The notes under the pieces are model-generated. The model was given only the letters and a program-made list of their open reading frames with translations, ran no database searches and had not been told where the DNA came from. Source: Caldifarciminota bacterium UBA5631 (GTDB lineage Bacteria > Hydrothermota > Hydrothermia > UBA1063). Taken from it: a stretch of 64,000 nt of DNA. The translations under genes and the position numbers were made by a program. Shown in pieces: positions 25,151 through 34,159 of this stretch. Every line of letters begins with the position of its first letter. Positions within the stretch are counted from its first letter, which is position 1. The DNA lies in the NCBI GenBank assembly GCA_002421425.1, contig DIJZ01000022.1, positions 55,660 through 119,659 on the forward strand, written 5' to 3'.

Positions 25151-25758
25151 ATACTCTCATGCTGATTTTTCTAATTGGAAAGCTTATCAATGTTACGGAG
25201 CGAGTTGATTTTGTGGAGATCAGGATAAAGGGTCCGTTCGAAAGCTTCAATGTCACTGAATTTCCTTATGAAGGCGCTATTGCTGTAGACGTTAAAGGCG
25301 GTCTACGGGGTTTTCAAGGTGTTGAGCAGTACGAAAATTCGTTCCTTCGGAGTATTGAATACAGAAGGCTTGAGTTTAATAGCGGGCGGATCATTTTCAG
25401 ATTTGCAGGTCCTGTTCAGCTTATAAACTATTCGTATTCTGGGTCAGAGATTTCTTTGAACATCAGCACGAAGGGCGCCAGGGTAGGTTTAGCTCCATCG
25501 GTTGGAGAAGCACCTTCAAGAAATCTATCAAGAGAAGTTAGAGTTGTTAGGGAAACTGTCTTCGTCGATAGGCCCACTGCAGTGTTTTTGAAATTTAGAA
25601 ACTTAAATGCCAGCGAGCTTTCCGAATTTGTCAAATTTACGACAGGGGTTGACATAAGGTTCCCCGATAATTTTCAGAACCAGGGGGCTATTGAAGGTAA
25701 AAGTGTTGACGAGTTTGTCAAAGAGCTAAAGAAGAGCCTAAATCGAAATGCCAGGTAG
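25144..25758 (+). CDS. PilQ N-terminus-like protein: AMIN-like domain plus secretin N-terminal-like domain, no secretin
   Basis: Residues about 12-110 resemble an AMIN domain, the peptidoglycan-binding part of PilQ (RVDFVEIRIKGPFESFNV, then AIAVDVKGG). Residues about 145-200 resemble the STN/N0 domain (AVFLKFRNLNASELSEF, TTGVDIRFPDNF). The 204-residue protein stops there, where PilQ would continue into N1 repeats and the outer-membrane secretin ring. A hydrophobic N-terminus could be a signal peptide. It overlaps rsmI by 11 nt, so no secretin gene follows. Confidence 0.55.
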   Translation: MVNTLMLIFLIGKLINVTERVDFVEIRIKGPFESFNVTEFPYEGAIAVDVKGGLRGFQGVEQYENSFLRSIEYRRLEFNSGRIIFRFAGPVQLINYSYSGSEISLNISTKGARVGLAPSVGEAPSRNLSREVRVVRETVFVDRPTAVFLKFRNLNASELSEFVKFTTGVDIRFPDNFQNQGAIEGKSVDEFVKELKKSLNRNAR

Positions 25759-26434
25759 TGGCATATTATTTGTAGTATCTACCCCTATTGGTAATCTTGA
25801 GGATATAACCTTAAGGGCAATAAGAATTCTCAGAGAGTCCGATGTAATTCTTTGTGAGGATACGAGGGTATGCAGGAGGCTCTTAAGTCACTTTGAAATC
25901 GAAAGGCCGAAGCTTCTTAGGTATGATGAACATATTGAAGAAAGAATTATTCCCGAAGTTAAAGACATGCTAGACAATGGGCTCAAGGTATCTCTTGTAA
26001 GTAATGCTGGTACTCCCACTATTCAGGACCCGGGATATCGCCTTGTAAGGGCTCTCAGACTGGAGAAATATCAAGTTGTGCCAATACCTGGGGCCTCTGC
26101 ACTCATAGCTGCACTTTCGGTCTCGGGTTGCCCAACGGATTCCTTTGTGTTCTATGGCTTTTTGCCCAGGAAGGAGGGGAAGAGAAAAAGACTTATGGAA
26201 TCCTGGGAAAATGAGGAAAGAACTATTATATTTTACGAGTCACCAGAGCGAATTGTGAGAACTTTGAAAGAGCTGAAAGGTTTTGAAAAACTTAGTGGTA
26301 GGTTTATATTTATTGGTCGTGAAATGACTAAATATCACGAGGAGTACATGTTTGAGAGACTGGAAGACTTCAATGAAAATGAACTTGTCACGAAGGGAGA
26401 GTTTGTTGTTATTCTGGAGGGATCTCGTGGATGA
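25748..26434 (+). CDS. rsmI: 16S rRNA (cytidine(1402)-2'-O)-methyltransferase RsmI, short form
   Basis: RsmI 2'-O-methylates C1402 in the ribosomal P site using SAM. The protein has the tetrapyrrole-methylase fold, with VSTPIGNLEDITLRAI, CEDTRVCRRLL, VSNAGTPTIQDPGYRLV and IPGASALIAALSVSG. At 228 residues it lacks the roughly 50-residue C-terminal helical domain of E. coli RsmI (286 residues). It overlaps its upstream neighbour by 11 nt and the next gene by 8 nt. Confidence 0.93.
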   Translation: MPGSGILFVVSTPIGNLEDITLRAIRILRESDVILCEDTRVCRRLLSHFEIERPKLLRYDEHIEERIIPEVKDMLDNGLKVSLVSNAGTPTIQDPGYRLVRALRLEKYQVVPIPGASALIAALSVSGCPTDSFVFYGFLPRKEGKRKRLMESWENEERTIIFYESPERIVRTLKELKGFEKLSGRFIFIGREMTKYHEEYMFERLEDFNENELVTKGEFVVILEGSRG

Positions 26435-27026
26435 GGATACGAAGAATTTAGGTAGGAAGATTCTTGCACCTGTTGTCAATCTGATTATTAAATTAAAGAT
26501 TGGGCCTAATGTAGTTACGATAATTGGATTACTGATAACAATAGTTTCTGCATACCTGTTTGCCGCTGGCCAGTTAAGATGGGCGGGAATTGTACTGGCT
26601 CTTGCAGGGCTATGTGATGCCATCGACGGAGAAGTTGCGAGAAAGGGAAATAAAGTTTCAAGATTTGGGGCTTTTTTTGATTCCACCGTTGATCGATTTG
26701 AAGAATTTTTCATCTTCGGGGGAATTCTTTACTACTACGGTTATACCCTTCGGGACCCCGTCTTTTCATTAGTTGTTTATCTAACGTTGCTTGGTGCGAT
26801 AATGACAAGTTACGTCAGAGCACGTGCGGAAGGTATTGGGTATTCACCAGATTCAGGTCCAATGGATCGACCTGGGCGATACATCTTCTTAATTGTCTTT
26901 TCAATTATTGGAGGTAGTGTGTTCTATTATTCGATGTTTGTTTTACTTATTCTTGTTTTTGTAACAGTGGTAAATCGATTCAGGGAGTTTTATGTTGTAA
27001 TCAACAGGGAGGAGAAACATGGGTGA
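26427..27026 (+). CDS. CDP-alcohol phosphatidyltransferase, probable (archaeti/phosphatid)ylinositol phosphate synthase
   Basis: This integral membrane enzyme couples a CDP-diacylglycerol-type donor to an alcohol. The 199-residue protein has the complete D-G-x2-A-R-x8-G-x3-D-x3-D motif (in DAIDGEVARKGNKVSRFGA, then FFDSTVDR) and about six membrane segments. GTG 26427 has GGAGGG 5 nt upstream. The next gene, overlapping by 8 nt, makes inositol-1-phosphate, so inositol-1-phosphate is the most likely acceptor, giving a phosphatidylinositol-phosphate lipid. A second family member at 36288 probably handles glycerol phosphate. Confidence 0.8.
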   Translation: MDEDTKNLGRKILAPVVNLIIKLKIGPNVVTIIGLLITIVSAYLFAAGQLRWAGIVLALAGLCDAIDGEVARKGNKVSRFGAFFDSTVDRFEEFFIFGGILYYYGYTLRDPVFSLVVYLTLLGAIMTSYVRARAEGIGYSPDSGPMDRPGRYIFLIVFSIIGGSVFYYSMFVLLILVFVTVVNRFREFYVVINREEKHG

Positions 27027-28113
27027 GATTCGGGTGGCAATAGTTGGAGTAGGTAACTGTGCCTCAAGCCTTGTACAGGGTGTTTATTACTACAGGAACG
27101 CAAAACCAGGAGATTTTATTCCCGGAATCATGCACGTTGAACTCGGTGGGTACCACATAAGCGATATAAAATTTGTTGCGGGTGTTGATGTTAACATAAC
27201 GAAGGTAGGAAAAGACCTTTCAGAGGCAATATTCGCTGATCCGAACTGTACATACAAGTTTACTGACGTCCCAAAGCTTAACGCAAAGGTTTACAGGGGC
27301 ATGACCCATGATGGAATTGGAAAATATCTTGAAAATGTAATAGTAAAAGCCCCGGGGCCCACGGATGATCTTCTTAAGATTTTTAAGGACCTTGGCGTCG
27401 ATGTAGTAGTGAATTTCCTTCCTGTTGGTTCTGAAGAAGCTACAAAGTGGTACGTTGAACAAACTCTTCAGGTCGGTGCAGCCTTTGTAAATGGAATTCC
27501 CGTTTTTATTGCAAGTTCTCCTTACTGGCAGAAACGTTTTGAAGATGCTGGACTCCCTGTGCTTGGGGATGATATAAAGTCGCAGGTTGGTGCAACTATT
27601 GTCCACAGAGTTCTCACACAGTTATTCATAGATAGGGGTGTAAAACTTGAAAGAACATCGCAACTCAACGTTGGAGGAAATACAGACTTTCTTAATATGC
27701 TTGAACGCGAACGGCTTGCTTCAAAGAAGATTTCAAAAACAAATGCTGTGACGTCCCTATTACCGTATGATATTGGTGAGGAGAATGTTTATATTGGACC
27801 CTCTGATTACGTTGCATGGCTTAAAGATAGGAAGTGGGCATATATGAGATTGGAAGGAAAGACCTTTGGAGATGTTCCCCTTAATGTTGAACTTAAGCTC
27901 GAAGTTTGGGACTCACCAAACTCGGCTGGTGTGATGATCGATGCAATACGGTGTGCAAAAATTGCAAAAGATAGAGGGCTAAAAGGGGCAATCGTCGAGC
28001 CCTCTTCTTACTTCTTCAAGACTCCCCCCAAGCAGTTTCCGGACTGGAAATGTAGGGAACTTACCGAAGAATGGATCAGGAAACATGGAAAAGCTGAAGA
28101 GCAGGACAGTTGA
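27019..28113 (+). CDS. ino1: Myo-inositol-1-phosphate synthase
   Basis: The enzyme converts glucose-6-phosphate to L-myo-inositol-1-phosphate with NAD. The 364-residue length fits the bacterial/archaeal class. Motifs are the Rossmann VAIVGVGNCASSLVQG, NFLPVGSEEATKWYVE, LGDDIKSQVGATIVHR, LNVGGNTDFLNM and WDSPNSAGVMIDAIR. It is coupled to the CDP-alcohol phosphatidyltransferase upstream. Products could also be used for a compatible solute such as di-myo-inositol phosphate, but no cytidylyltransferase gene is adjacent. Confidence 0.95.
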   Translation: MGEIRVAIVGVGNCASSLVQGVYYYRNAKPGDFIPGIMHVELGGYHISDIKFVAGVDVNITKVGKDLSEAIFADPNCTYKFTDVPKLNAKVYRGMTHDGIGKYLENVIVKAPGPTDDLLKIFKDLGVDVVVNFLPVGSEEATKWYVEQTLQVGAAFVNGIPVFIASSPYWQKRFEDAGLPVLGDDIKSQVGATIVHRVLTQLFIDRGVKLERTSQLNVGGNTDFLNMLERERLASKKISKTNAVTSLLPYDIGEENVYIGPSDYVAWLKDRKWAYMRLEGKTFGDVPLNVELKLEVWDSPNSAGVMIDAIRCAKIAKDRGLKGAIVEPSSYFFKTPPKQFPDWKCRELTEEWIRKHGKAEEQDS

Positions 28114-28763
28114 TGGGGAGATGGGGATTCTTTATTTCAATAGAAGGTCCGGAGGGAAGCGGTAAGAGCACCTTGACCAGCGGAATTATAAAATATCTAG
28201 AAAGTAAAGGGTATCAAGTAGTATATACAAGAGAGCCTGGAGGAACCCCCACAGGTGAAATGATAAGGGAGGTTTTGTTGAGGGGAAGTGAAGATATGAA
28301 TCCGATGACGGAGGCATTTTTGTTTCTTGCTGCGAGACGAGAGAATGTGGTAAGAAATATTCTTCCAGCTCTTCGAAGTGGGAAGGTGGTGGTTTGTGAT
28401 AGATACACTGATTCTACTATTGCTTATCAAGGCTATGGGAGAGGTTTGCCGATTAAGATTCTTAGAAGGCTAAATAAACTGGCAACCCTCGGGGTAAAAC
28501 CGGACCTTACCTTAGTTATTGATGTTAACCCCGAGAAGGGTTTTGAGAGAATTAATGGAAAGGATCTGGACAGGATAGAGAGAGAAGCGATGGAATTCCA
28601 CACAAGGGTGCGCGAGGGTTATGTAAAGCTCGCGAAAATTTCGGGGAGGAGAGTAAAACTACTTGACGGGAGTAAACCTCCGAAGGAAATTCAGAAGGAA
28701 GCGATTTCACTTATTATCGATAGAATGAAAGAAAAAGGAAAACTAAGAGGAGAAGAAATATGA
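28113..28763 (+). CDS. tmk: Thymidylate kinase
   Basis: Tmk phosphorylates dTMP to dTDP. The protein has the P-loop IEGPEGSGKST (residues 10-20), TREPGGTPTGEMIRE, the DRY motif in VVCDRYTDSTIAYQGYGRG, and a Lys/Arg-rich lid near 150. ATG 28113 overlaps the ino1 stop by one base (TGATG). The 216-residue length is typical. Confidence 0.96.
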   Translation: MGRWGFFISIEGPEGSGKSTLTSGIIKYLESKGYQVVYTREPGGTPTGEMIREVLLRGSEDMNPMTEAFLFLAARRENVVRNILPALRSGKVVVCDRYTDSTIAYQGYGRGLPIKILRRLNKLATLGVKPDLTLVIDVNPEKGFERINGKDLDRIEREAMEFHTRVREGYVKLAKISGRRVKLLDGSKPPKEIQKEAISLIIDRMKEKGKLRGEEI

Positions 28764-30262
28764 AGATAAAAAGGGGTCTTGTAATTGTTTTGATTGTGCT
28801 GATCTCAGTTTTCTTTGGATACAGCACCGCAATATGTCGGGAGAAAGCTTCAGTAAGAAGCTTGATGCAAATTTATTCCAACGTTCTTTCGTACATACAG
28901 ATGTATTATGTTGATGAAAAGAATCCTTCGGATCTTGTGGAAAGCAGCATTAAGGGCATGGTTGGCGATCTGGACCCCTTTTCGGAGTTCCTCAATCCGG
29001 AAGAAAGTGAAGAGTTTTCCATTGCAACTACTGGAAAGTTTGGCGGTATTGGTGCACAAATTGGAATCAGGGATAATTGGGTTACAATTATTGCACCGAT
29101 TGAAGGGACTCCAGCTTACCGGGCTGGGTTAGTGGCAGGAGACAGAATTGTAGAAATAGACGGGAAGTCAACGGAAGGTATGCGTGTCAATGACGCTGTG
29201 AAGCTGCTAAGGGGGCAGCCTGGTACCAAAGTGACTGTAAAAATCTATAGACCACTCTCTCAGAAGGAGTTCACAGTGGATCTCGTTAGGGATATTATTT
29301 TTATCGATCCAATTCCATACTCTGATGTCCTCCAGGGCAAAATTGGATACGTCCGGATTACCGATTTTCAGCAGGGTCTTACTGAGGAATTTACTGCAGT
29401 TATCGATACTCTCAGGCGAAAAGGGGCAGAAAGTTTCATAATAGATCTTAGGGGTAACCCAGGAGGGTTATTGCACGAGGCAGTCGATTTACTTGGACTT
29501 TTCTTTGATCCTGGGACTCTGGTAGTATACACAAGGGGAAGGACGCCTGATAATAACTTTGACTATCGGACAAGAGGTACTGGAACATACAGATCAAATC
29601 CAGTGATCGTGCTGGTAGATAAAGGTTCTGCCAGTGCAAGTGAAATTGTTGCAGGGGCTTTTCAGGACTGGGATCGGGGTGTAATCCTTGGTGATACGAC
29701 CTTTGGGAAAGGTTCAGTTCAGAGAGTCTTTAAGCTTTCGGAAGGATATGAGTTGAAACTCACTACGGCCAAGTACTACACGCCTTCAGGGAGATGCATC
29801 CACAGACCCGAAAGAAAGGATACTTTGAAGGAAGATACTGCAACTTATTATACTAAGCTTCTGAATAAACCAGTATACGGAAAGGGTGGCATCGCACCTC
29901 ACGTGGTTGTTAAGCAGGAACTGGTTTCTACTTTCACTCAGGAGATTTATCCTCACTTTTTTGGTTTTGCTGTTGAATACAGAACGAAGTATTCTTCCTA
30001 CAGTGGTATCAACACCGAAATAATTACTCAGTTTAAGGAATATCTGCGGAGGAACAAAGTGAAATTTAACGATGCCGATTTTGACAAGAACATCGACCAG
30101 ATCAAGAAGTTGCTGGATGCCGAAATATCAGAGAAGTTCTACGGTTCCAGAGGGAGGTATAGACAGTTAATTCGGGAAGATAAAACAATTCAGAAGGCTG
30201 TTGAAGTACTGCACAATTGTCGCACTATCAACGAATTACGCGCGTACATCTCAAAAATATGA
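28760..30262 (+). CDS. ctpA: S41-family C-terminal processing protease (CtpA/Tsp-like)
   Basis: CtpA proteases cut envelope proteins near their C-termini in the periplasm. The 500-residue protein has a signal/anchor segment (about 4-24), a PDZ domain (about 95-175, FGGIGAQIGI to GDRIVEIDGKST), and the S41 core with FIIDLRGNPGGLL, the catalytic serine in KGSASASEIV and the lysine in FGKGSVQ. A roughly 120-residue C-terminal extension (from about 380) is helical and not assigned. It overlaps tmk by 4 nt and dnaE follows. Confidence 0.95.
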   Translation: MKIKRGLVIVLIVLISVFFGYSTAICREKASVRSLMQIYSNVLSYIQMYYVDEKNPSDLVESSIKGMVGDLDPFSEFLNPEESEEFSIATTGKFGGIGAQIGIRDNWVTIIAPIEGTPAYRAGLVAGDRIVEIDGKSTEGMRVNDAVKLLRGQPGTKVTVKIYRPLSQKEFTVDLVRDIIFIDPIPYSDVLQGKIGYVRITDFQQGLTEEFTAVIDTLRRKGAESFIIDLRGNPGGLLHEAVDLLGLFFDPGTLVVYTRGRTPDNNFDYRTRGTGTYRSNPVIVLVDKGSASASEIVAGAFQDWDRGVILGDTTFGKGSVQRVFKLSEGYELKLTTAKYYTPSGRCIHRPERKDTLKEDTATYYTKLLNKPVYGKGGIAPHVVVKQELVSTFTQEIYPHFFGFAVEYRTKYSSYSGINTEIITQFKEYLRRNKVKFNDADFDKNIDQIKKLLDAEISEKFYGSRGRYRQLIREDKTIQKAVEVLHNCRTINELRAYISKI

Positions 30263-30278
30263 ACGTTAGTTGGCTTCT

Positions 30279-33200
30279 ATGAAAAAGGAATTTGTTCATT
30301 TACATCTACATTCTGAGTATAGCGTCCTAGACGGAGTTCTTCTTGTTGATGAAATAGTCGACAGGGCGAAAGACTACGGAATGCCAGCAGTTTCCCTGAC
30401 AGATCACGGCAACCTTTTTGGTGTCATTGAATTTTATAAGAAAGCGAGAGAACATGGAATTAAGCCGATCATTGGCATGGAAACCTATTTATCCTCGGAA
30501 CCTATGGAATCAAAGGGAAAAGGTGGAGAGATTTATCATCTTACACTTCTTGCGGAAAACAATGAAGGATACGAGAATCTTTTAAGAATTTCTACTGAAT
30601 CTTATCTTAAGGGTTTCTACTATAAGCCGAGGGTTGACAAAGAGTTCTTGAAAAAATATTCAAGGGGACTAATTGCCCTTTCAGGTTGCCTGCAGGGTGA
30701 ATTATCGAGAAAAATATTGCTTGAGTACGCAGACAATGATCTCAAAAAGATTGTAGAATCATATCTTGAAATTTTTGGTCAGGAGAATTTCTTTCTCGAA
30801 CTTCAGTATGTTGGGTTCGAGGAGAACAAAGTAGTAAATAGAAAGCTGCTGGAACTTGCAAACACTTTTGGATTGAAATCTGTGGCAACTAATGATGTTC
30901 ACATTTTGAGGCCTGAAGACAAGATACTCCAAGATGTAGTTCTTTGCATCCAGACCGGGATGAAGATGGATGACCCTAAAAGGATGAAAATTGAGACCGA
31001 CCAGATATATTTTAAAAGTGCTGAAGAGATGTGGAATATTTTTGGAGATCTTGAAGATCCTCTTCTAAATACCCTCTCTATCGCTGAGAGGGTAGATGTG
31101 CAACTGGAGCTTAACCCTGTGAGGATTCATCTTCCACACTTTGATATTCCTGAGGAATATAGCGATGCTCACCAGATGCTTGCGGAACTTGCATGGAGGG
31201 GGTTAAGAGCGAAATTTTCGGCAGATCCGCCTGATACCTACAAGGAAAGGCTTGAAAGGGAATTAAAGGTTATAAAAGAGCTTAATTTTTCAATGTATTT
31301 TTTGATTATCTGGGACCTGGTTGCAGAGGCCAAACGTAGGGGAATTCCTGTTGGGCCTGGGCGAGGCTCTGCTGTTGGGTCTCTTGTCCTCTATGCTCTT
31401 GGGGTTACTGATGTAGATCCTTTGAAGTATAATCTGGTTTTTGAGAGGTTTTTGAATCCGGAGAGGATATCTCCTCCTGATGTTGACATAGATTTCTCAG
31501 ACACCAGAAGAGATGAAATGATTAAGTATATTCGTGATAAGTATGGCGAAAATAATGTAGCACAAATTATTACTTTTGGAAGGGCAAAGGCGAAGCAGGC
31601 AATAAAAGATGTGGCGAGAGTTCTTGGATTACCTTACAGTGACAGCGACCGAATTGCAAAGACGATAACTGAAAACACAACGCTGCGGGAGCTTTACGAA
31701 ACAAACGTGATTTTCAGGGAGATGATAAATTCAAATCCGAAATATAAAGAAGTCTATTCCCTTGCTGCAAGAATTGAAGGTCGTATTAGAAATATTTCCA
31801 CCCATGCAGCAGGCGTGGTGGTCGCTCCCGTTGAAATTTACAAAATTGCACCCCTGTACAGGTCTGAAGATGAAGAAACAGTGACGGTGCAGTTTGATAT
31901 GAAATCCCTTGAACTTCTTGGGTTGCTAAAAATAGATCTTCTTGGACTCAGGACACTTACAATAGTTCAGAATGCTGTAGAAATGGTAAAGGCGAAGAAT
32001 CCTGAGTTTTCTATTGAAACGATTCCATTAACCGACCCTGATACCTATGAAATGCTTTCACGGGGTGATACTACAGGAGTATTTCAGCTCGAGTCTGAGG
32101 GTTATAGAAACATGCTAAAGAGACTTAAACCTGATAAAATAGAGGATCTTATTGCAGCAGTAGCCCTTTACAGGCCTGGACCTATACGGAGCGGAATGTT
32201 GGAGAGCTACATTCGGCGGAAAAATGGCGAAGAGAAGGTAGAGTTTCTTGAAGAAAAGCTTAAAGATCTGCTCGGTGAAACCTACGGCGTTATTGCGTAT
32301 CAGGAACAGGTAATGTTACTGGCATCATCTCTTGCTGGTTTTTCTCTCGGTGAAGCAGATATTCTGCGTAAAGCTATGGGGAAGAAGCAAAAAGAGGTTA
32401 TGGAAGATATAATGGTTCGCTTTGTAGAAGGATGTGTGAAGAATGGAATTGATCGGGGTAAGGCAGAATTAATCTTCAATAATATTGCACCTTTTGCGGA
32501 GTATGGATTCAACAAGTCTCACGCGGCTGGCTATGCAGTTCTTGCCTATTTTACAGCGTTTCTTAAGGCACATTACCCCTTGGAGTTCATCGTCGCAAAC
32601 ATTAACGCTGAAATGAACACCCAGGACTCCCAGGAGAAAATCTATAAATTCCTTCAGGAAGCAAAGAGAAGCGGGTTCAAAGTAACACCTCCATCGATAA
32701 ACAAAAGTGATTATGAATTTAAGATTATAGATGGAGATACAATTCTGTTTGGTCTCGGTGCTGTGAAGAATGTTGGAAGGGCAGCTGTTGAAGAAATTGT
32801 AAAAGTGCGCGACAAGTTGGGAGAATTTAAAAGTCTGAATCAGTTTCTTAAATCCGTTGACACAAGGAAAGTAAACAAGAAAACCATCGAGAGTCTTATA
32901 AAGGCAGGAGCCTTTGATGAGTTTTGCAACAATAGAAAATCAGTTTTGGCTGCTGTTGGGGATTTCCTGCAGGGTGGAAGATCCAACGGGGAGAACCTTG
33001 GTACACTATTTGGGACCTTCAGTATCTCTGAAGCTGAAATGAAATTTCAAGAGCTCCCTTATACTGTTGAAGAGAGGGGCTTGTATGAAAGAGAATCACT
33101 GGGATTCTACCTAACCGCCCATCCTCTTGATAAATATCCCCTTCTCGTGTTACAACCCTTCAATTCTGCAAAGGTTAGAGAAGAACTTTCTGTTGGCGAT

Positions 33201-33665
33201 GATGTCATTCTTGCTGGCGTGATTGTTGAAGTTACAAAGAAAAAGTCTAAAAATGACGAAATTTACGCAAGTCTTAAATTGTGGGATTTTGAAGGAGAAG
33301 TTCGCTGTGTGCTTTTCCCGCAACTTTTCAAAGAAAAAGGTGACCTTGTTAAGGAGGATTCCGTCGTAGTGATAAGTGGAAAGGTATCAGAAAATGGAAA
33401 TAACAATGAGATTCGCGTGGAAACCATTGAGCCTTTTAGTGGAGTAAAGGCTGTCGAAATTGATCTAAACGAAATACTTGATGTAGGTATTATTGATGCT
33501 CTTTCCCGTTTGATATATGAATACAGAGGTGGTGAAGTCGATGTGATTGTAAGTTTCGGCGGAGGGAAGTATACTTCGGAGCTGAGAGTCAAGGAAGAGA
33601 AGGGTTTTTTAGATACAATTTTGAAAATTATACCTCCGGAGCGTATAAGACCCGTCATTTTGTAA
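30279..33665 (+). CDS. dnaE: DNA polymerase III subunit alpha
   Basis: DnaE is the replicative polymerase. The 1128-residue protein has a PHP domain (HLHLHSEYSVLDG, LTDHGNLFG), the C-family polymerase core (GPGRGSAVGSL, then PDVDIDFSDTRRDEM with catalytic aspartates, and GVFQLESEG), the YQEQVM and FNKSHAAGYA motifs, tandem HhH, and an OB-fold near 970-1050 (VILAGVIVEVTKKKSK). ATG 30279 was chosen by homology. No clear ribosome binding site is visible before it. It ends the ribD operon. Confidence 0.97.
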   Translation: MKKEFVHLHLHSEYSVLDGVLLVDEIVDRAKDYGMPAVSLTDHGNLFGVIEFYKKAREHGIKPIIGMETYLSSEPMESKGKGGEIYHLTLLAENNEGYENLLRISTESYLKGFYYKPRVDKEFLKKYSRGLIALSGCLQGELSRKILLEYADNDLKKIVESYLEIFGQENFFLELQYVGFEENKVVNRKLLELANTFGLKSVATNDVHILRPEDKILQDVVLCIQTGMKMDDPKRMKIETDQIYFKSAEEMWNIFGDLEDPLLNTLSIAERVDVQLELNPVRIHLPHFDIPEEYSDAHQMLAELAWRGLRAKFSADPPDTYKERLERELKVIKELNFSMYFLIIWDLVAEAKRRGIPVGPGRGSAVGSLVLYALGVTDVDPLKYNLVFERFLNPERISPPDVDIDFSDTRRDEMIKYIRDKYGENNVAQIITFGRAKAKQAIKDVARVLGLPYSDSDRIAKTITENTTLRELYETNVIFREMINSNPKYKEVYSLAARIEGRIRNISTHAAGVVVAPVEIYKIAPLYRSEDEETVTVQFDMKSLELLGLLKIDLLGLRTLTIVQNAVEMVKAKNPEFSIETIPLTDPDTYEMLSRGDTTGVFQLESEGYRNMLKRLKPDKIEDLIAAVALYRPGPIRSGMLESYIRRKNGEEKVEFLEEKLKDLLGETYGVIAYQEQVMLLASSLAGFSLGEADILRKAMGKKQKEVMEDIMVRFVEGCVKNGIDRGKAELIFNNIAPFAEYGFNKSHAAGYAVLAYFTAFLKAHYPLEFIVANINAEMNTQDSQEKIYKFLQEAKRSGFKVTPPSINKSDYEFKIIDGDTILFGLGAVKNVGRAAVEEIVKVRDKLGEFKSLNQFLKSVDTRKVNKKTIESLIKAGAFDEFCNNRKSVLAAVGDFLQGGRSNGENLGTLFGTFSISEAEMKFQELPYTVEERGLYERESLGFYLTAHPLDKYPLLVLQPFNSAKVREELSVGDDVILAGVIVEVTKKKSKNDEIYASLKLWDFEGEVRCVLFPQLFKEKGDLVKEDSVVVISGKVSENGNNNEIRVETIEPFSGVKAVEIDLNEILDVGIIDALSRLIYEYRGGEVDVIVSFGGGKYTSELRVKEEKGFLDTILKIIPPERIRPVIL

Positions 33666-33730
33666 GCCTTTGACATTCAAATAGTTATTAGTACGAGACG
33701 CAGATTTCCTTTGTCGTTTAAGGAAAAATC

Positions 33731-33763
33731 TTGACAAAATGTCTGAAATGCTTTATTTATTAT
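33731..33763 (+). promoter_or_regulatory. Promoter region for the HU gene
   Basis: A perfect -35 box TTGACA lies at 33731-33736. The A/T-rich stretch at 33752-33763 supplies several possible -10 boxes, none with both good sequence and good spacing (TATTTA at 17 nt, TATTAT at 21 nt). The leader of roughly 40 nt carries AAGGAGG just before the gene. Confidence 0.5.
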
Positions 33764-33808
33764 AGTACCAGCAGAAGTGCTTGGTAAATGCAAAAAGGAG
33801 GATGAGGT

Positions 33809-34087
33809 ATGAACAAGCAAGAGGTAATAACAAAAGTAGCAGAGAAGGCTGGGGTAACCAAAAAGGATGCCACCCTGGTGGTAAATGCCTTCGTGGATGT
33901 CATAAAAGAATCGCTAGCAAAGAAGAACCCGGTGAGACTCATAGGGTTCGGAACCTTCGATGTGAGGAAGAGAGCTGAAAGAAAGGGCAGAAATCCCAGA
34001 AGCAAACAGGAAATAAAGATTCCTGCCAGAATAGTACCTGTGTTCAGAGCATCTTCAACGCTCAAGGAAATGGTGAACAAGAAGTAA
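33809..34087 (+). CDS. hup: HU-family DNA-binding protein
   Basis: HU is an abundant dimeric nucleoid protein that bends DNA. The 92-residue protein has the family N-terminus MNKQEVITKVAEKAGVTKKD, the core GFGTFDVRKRAERKGRNP and the beta-arm R-S-K-Q-E-I-K-I-P. AAGGAGG lies before the ATG. It is transcribed alone, between dnaE and a strong terminator. IHF-type divergence is not seen. Confidence 0.97.
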   Translation: MNKQEVITKVAEKAGVTKKDATLVVNAFVDVIKESLAKKNPVRLIGFGTFDVRKRAERKGRNPRSKQEIKIPARIVPVFRASSTLKEMVNKK

Positions 34088-34104
34088 GACGATTTATCCT
34101 TGGA

Positions 34105-34142
34105 AAAAACAAAAGGGGCCCGAAAGGGCCCCTTTTGTTTTT
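34105..34142. terminator. Strong bidirectional intrinsic terminator between HU and argF
   Basis: A perfect 17-bp inverted repeat (34105-34121 with 34126-34142) is closed by a GAAA tetraloop. The core is AAAAGGGGCCC / GGGCCCCTTTT, flanked by A-rich and T-rich arms. The T-run after the stem serves HU on the plus strand, and the complementary A-run serves the minus-strand argF operon, which ends 18 nt away at 34160. It is the only clear intrinsic terminator I see in the window. Confidence 0.92.
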
Positions 34143-34159
34143 GATACCTTTTTAGAAGT

